Part shown: one piece after another, positions 61,161 to 64,000 of the stretch
Layout of the letters: every line of letters begins with the position of its first letter
Position numbering within the stretch: the first letter of the stretch is position 1
From: SIG603 sp964370775
GTDB taxonomy: Bacteria; Bacillota; Clostridia; Oscillospirales; Acutalibacteraceae
Reading direction: 5' to 3'
Assembly: GCA_964370775.1 (NCBI GenBank)
Contig: CAYJKT010000004.1
Coordinates: 1-64,000 of the forward strand
Length of the DNA stretch: 64,000 nt
Notes under the pieces: generated by a model
What the model saw: only the letters and a program-made list of their open reading frames with translations
The model's database searches: none
Told to the model about the DNA's origin: nothing
Made by a program: the position numbers and the translations under genes

Positions 61161-62387
61161 ATGATATCTAATTTAAAAAAGTTATCAGGAGATAAAGGTT
61201 TTATAAAATTAATTGTAGCAAATTTTATAAGCACTTTTGGTAGTAGTATTGATGATGTAGCGTTTTCTTGGCTCGTGTATGAGCTGACTGGAAGTCCAAT
61301 CTGGATAGCATTAATTTTTGGAGCTTCTACAATTCCACGAATGGTGCTTCAATCTTTTGTTGGTGTATTTGTTGAGAGATATAATAAGAAATCAGTTATA
61401 CTATTTTGTGATTTTTTCGGTGCAATAATAATGGCGATTTTGTTTTCTTTATATGTTTTAGACATTTTGAATCCAGTTTTGCTACTTGTTATAACACTTG
61501 CGAATGGTATGATTGAAACGATAAGAACACCAGCAGGTGTAGCTTTTGCACCACAAATTTTAAGCGAAAAAAATTATAATATTGGTTTAGGAATAAATCA
61601 AAGTATGGGTCAGATTGCTTCAATAATTGGTCTTGCGATTACAGGGGTGATTATTGCTACGCTTGGGTTGCATTTTGCATTTTTAATCGATGGCTTGACT
61701 TTTTTGATATCACTTGTAGTAATTTTTAGCATAAAATGCGAAAAAGAGAATAAAAAAGTGGGTGCTAACAATTTTTTATCTGAATATAAACAAGGGATAA
61801 AGAAATTTATTAAATCACCTAAGATTGTTAGAATATGTATGTTATGTGTAATGTTTAATTTTATTTCAGTACCAATAAGTACATATTCGGCAATTTATAT
61901 AGGTGATTATTTAGAATTTTCTGTAGAAATATTTAGTTATTATTCGATAGCAAGTACAGTAGGGACAATAATTGGCGGGTTGATTTCTTCAGTGATTTCT
62001 GATAAAATTAATAGTAAGAAAGTATTTATGTATGCGTGCATTTTGCAAGGGATTATATATTTAAGTCTAATTTTTGATATTTTTGTACTGCAAAATGGAA
62101 TTAAAATAGCTATTTTGCTTGCTTCGGCACTTGCTTTCGGTGCTTTAAACGGAGTTTTAGGTGTTAATATAAGTGTTGAATTTATAAAAGCTGTACCTTC
62201 GGAATATCTTGCTAGAATGTCAGGCATATTTAATTCTATAGCAACAGTGGCAACCCCTATTACATCGTTAGGACTTGCATTAATATCAGCATATTTTAAA
62301 ATTAATGTAATATTTTTGTGTTTTGCAATATTTTCTTTTATATTTTCGGTGCTTATACTGATTAAATATAAAATAGTGGAGGAATAA
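61161..62387 (+). CDS. MFS transporter
   Basis: 408 residues, 12 hydrophobic segments. MFS features of the drug-export/MFS_3 type: DDVAFSWLVYELTGSPIWIA, a loop 2-3 basic motif (FVERYNKKSVILF) and a repeat in the second half (ISSVISDKINSKKVFMY). It is directly followed by a regulator gene without a gap, so it is probably regulated by it. AAGGAGG precedes the ATG. Substrate unknown. Confidence 0.88.
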   Translation: MISNLKKLSGDKGFIKLIVANFISTFGSSIDDVAFSWLVYELTGSPIWIALIFGASTIPRMVLQSFVGVFVERYNKKSVILFCDFFGAIIMAILFSLYVLDILNPVLLLVITLANGMIETIRTPAGVAFAPQILSEKNYNIGLGINQSMGQIASIIGLAITGVIIATLGLHFAFLIDGLTFLISLVVIFSIKCEKENKKVGANNFLSEYKQGIKKFIKSPKIVRICMLCVMFNFISVPISTYSAIYIGDYLEFSVEIFSYYSIASTVGTIIGGLISSVISDKINSKKVFMYACILQGIIYLSLIFDIFVLQNGIKIAILLASALAFGALNGVLGVNISVEFIKAVPSEYLARMSGIFNSIATVATPITSLGLALISAYFKINVIFLCFAIFSFIFSVLILIKYKIVEE

Positions 62388-63500
62388 ATGAGAAAATTAA
62401 TGAGTTTTAAAGAGCAGTATGATTTAGAGATAGTATCATACTTGGAATATATGGCAAGGTATAAAAGTGGAAAAAGAGGAGAAAATTCTGTTTTAGGTTG
62501 GGCGAGTAAATTTATTAAAGGGCATAAACTATCCAAGAACGAAAGTGATATGATAGTAAATGATGCGACCACTTTACAAAGGTTCTTTGATGAAGTGTTT
62601 TTGTGCACAAAAGATATAGATTTAAGTTATTTTAACGCACTTATAGATAAAGAAAATCCGCTCGACGAAATAAGCGTTGCTTCTATTTTGATGTTACATA
62701 CAAAAGATTTCTATTCTTTGGGAATTTCGGAGAAAAGTGTTATTTATACATCAATTTCTTATGGTGTTTTATGTGATTATGTTGGTATAACAGGGCTTAA
62801 AAAAGAAAATATTAAAATTATCGATAGTTTTGAGGAGTTTTTAGGAATACTTGAAAGTTCTAATATTGATGATAGCGTAAAGTGGAAACTGATGACAGTT
62901 GCTAAAAAATATAAAGAAATAAGAGCTGATATAACAGAAATTGTTGAAAAAGTTTATGATAGTTATGTAAAAAACTTAAATATGGTAGAGCCACTTATCA
63001 AAAAATGTTTTGTAGAGTTGGATAATCTGCTTATAAGTTCACTTAAAAATAAAATTATGAGTGAGATTAATATCGGTGTTGATGAAAATTCAAAGGTTTG
63101 TTATTCACTTGCATTCTTTAATGCAGTTGGGTTGTTTGATACCTCTGAAAGTAAAGAACAAAAAATAATGTTTGTAGGTGTATTTTATTATTATCTAAAG
63201 AATATTGTTCGTGATAGACCCTCGGAAGAACAATTAATTCAAACATTTAGGTGTTTAGGTGAACCAAGAAAACTTGAAATCATTAAATCATTACTTAAAT
63301 CACCTTGCAATGGAAAAGAACTTGCAAATAGACTTGGCATAACTCAAGCTACAATTTCACATCATACGGTAAATATGGTGCAAAATAGCATATTATATCT
63401 GCAAAGTGCTACTACAAATAATTTAGAATATGTTGTAAATAAGGAACTAATAATTAAGCATTTATTGTCATTTAAAGAACTTATTGAAGCCAATGAGTGA
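62388..63500 (+). CDS. ArsR-type HTH regulator with large N-terminal domain
   Basis: 370 residues. The C-terminal 80 residues are an ArsR-like winged helix-turn-helix (FRCLGEPRKLEIIKSLLKSP, NGKELANRLGITQATISHHT). The first 280 residues are a helical domain that I do not recognise and that could bind a ligand. It has no membrane segment. The ATG directly adjoins the MFS stop; GTGGAGG upstream. Likely sensor for the MFS substrate. Confidence 0.8.
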   Translation: MRKLMSFKEQYDLEIVSYLEYMARYKSGKRGENSVLGWASKFIKGHKLSKNESDMIVNDATTLQRFFDEVFLCTKDIDLSYFNALIDKENPLDEISVASILMLHTKDFYSLGISEKSVIYTSISYGVLCDYVGITGLKKENIKIIDSFEEFLGILESSNIDDSVKWKLMTVAKKYKEIRADITEIVEKVYDSYVKNLNMVEPLIKKCFVELDNLLISSLKNKIMSEINIGVDENSKVCYSLAFFNAVGLFDTSESKEQKIMFVGVFYYYLKNIVRDRPSEEQLIQTFRCLGEPRKLEIIKSLLKSPCNGKELANRLGITQATISHHTVNMVQNSILYLQSATTNNLEYVVNKELIIKHLLSFKELIEANE

Positions 63501-63580
63501 AGTATGCAAGTACGATTGCATATATGAATGGATTATAAGACACAAGTAATTGTAGAAGATATTATTTTATGCATAAATTT

Positions 63581-63620
63581 AAAGCTACTATGATAGGAAT
63601 TAACTTATCATAGTAGCTTT
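63581..63620. repeat. Inverted-repeat terminator, right copy
   Basis: Identical 15-bp stem to the copy at 61018-61057 with loop GGAATTAACT, which is the reverse complement of the first loop but for one base. It acts as terminator for the ArsR-type gene and, read in reverse, for the isomerase gene at 63623. Confidence 0.9.
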
Positions 63621-63622
63621 TT

Positions 63623-64000
63623 TTAATCATTCAATATTTTTGCAGAGAACGCTAGGTCTTCGATAAAATCGCCACGGCTATAGTCTTGGTCTATAACTAT
63701 AGACACAACATTATCAGATAGTTCCATAATTTTTTTAACATCTATAACACCTTTACCAAGAGGTTCGAAAATGTCATTGCCAGTTTTTGCTTCATATCCT
63801 AAGCACAAATCTTTAAAGTGGATAGAGCGTAATTTATCGCCTAAGCTTACTAAAAAGCTGTATGGGTCTTCACCACCATATAACACCCAGCCAGTGTCAG
63901 GTTGAGCATATAAATCCTTACAGTTTTGAACTAACCATGTGTAAAGGCTTGTTTTTCCGTCTACTTTTTCTTTTATGTCATCACCTAAACTGTGTAGCCA
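63623..64000 (-). CDS. Sugar phosphate isomerase/epimerase, C-terminal part
   Basis: The frame is open to the window edge, giving 125 residues of the C-terminus; the start lies beyond 64000. DLYAQPDTGW, RSIHFKDLCLGYE, PLGKGVIDVKKIMEL and IVIDQDYS fit the xylose-isomerase-like TIM-barrel family (substrate Asp/His and Lys motifs). It converges on the MFS/regulator operon and shares the right-hand terminator. Confidence 0.8.
   Translation of the reverse strand, partial: WLHSLGDDIKEKVDGKTSLYTWLVQNCKDLYAQPDTGWVLYGGEDPYSFLVSLGDKLRSIHFKDLCLGYEAKTGNDIFEPLGKGVIDVKKIMELSDNVVSIVIDQDYSRGDFIEDLAFSAKILND

Overview
The window is AT-rich, Gram-positive-type DNA, most like an anaerobic member of the Clostridia (Lachnospirales-like). 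The evidence is strong AGGAGG-type ribosome binding sites, lipoproteins, AraC/YesN-type regulators, a 2-hydroxyacyl-CoA dehydratase-type activase and its partner proteins, a DUF951 protein beside prfA, and several Cthe_2159-like and SH3b surface proteins. I do not assign a genus.

Layout. 1-2.8 kb: the 3' end of a 23S rRNA gene with no visible 5S gene, then the decayed remains of a mobile element (coiled-coil/TM protein, broken RepA-type ATPase, sigma-region-4-like protein). 2.8-18.4 kb: a urea nitrogen island, with a hybrid histidine kinase/AraC-type response regulator pair, a cytidylate-kinase-like protein, the urea ABC importer urtABCDE, a REC-histidine kinase fusion, and urease ureAB(fused)-C-E-F-G-D. 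18.4-24.3 kb: an IS200-like remnant, a triple fusion (GT2, GtrA, phosphodiester glycosidase), a Cthe_2159-family lipoprotein and an AraC regulator. 24.5-36.6 kb: a redox/iron locus. It holds a cysteine-poor HgdB-like protein, a membrane polyferredoxin, a cysteine-rich double-cubane-type HgdB-like protein and its ATP-dependent activase, then a DtxR-like regulator, a SafE/CcdA-like membrane protein, FeoA, FeoB, a nicotianamine-synthase-like protein, a flippase-like protein, a CDP-alcohol phosphatidyltransferase and a hydrolase. 36.8-44.1 kb: two paralogous OmpR-type two-component systems flanking a VTC-domain protein, DUF4956 and a second Cthe_2159-family lipoprotein. 44.2-52.9 kb: a mixed region with tandem paralogues of unknown function, a sugar phosphate isomerase, a five-repeat SH3b protein, an acidic repeat lipoprotein whose mRNA appears to form a serial hairpin array, a DMT transporter, and a TraX/TetR pair truncated at a deletion junction. 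53-57.8 kb (minus strand): housekeeping genes (M18 aminopeptidase, Sua5-CoaE fusion, RF1, DUF951, DUF2200). 58-64 kb: AEC transporter, ROK glucokinase and aldose 1-epimerase, an MFS/ArsR-type pair bracketed by near-identical inverted-repeat terminators, and a partial sugar phosphate isomerase.

How it works together. Urea is probably captured by UrtABCDE and hydrolysed by the adjacent urease, with three sensory proteins embedded in or beside the operon. The redox/iron locus looks like a membrane electron input, an ATP-driven activase and a low-potential FeS protein coupled to iron uptake and iron sensing; this is the best candidate for an undescribed system. A direct-repeat operator at a fixed distance from the -10 box recurs at four promoters and suggests that the duplicated OmpR-type systems control a dispersed cell-envelope regulon. 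All family assignments come from reading the sequence; no database search was run.
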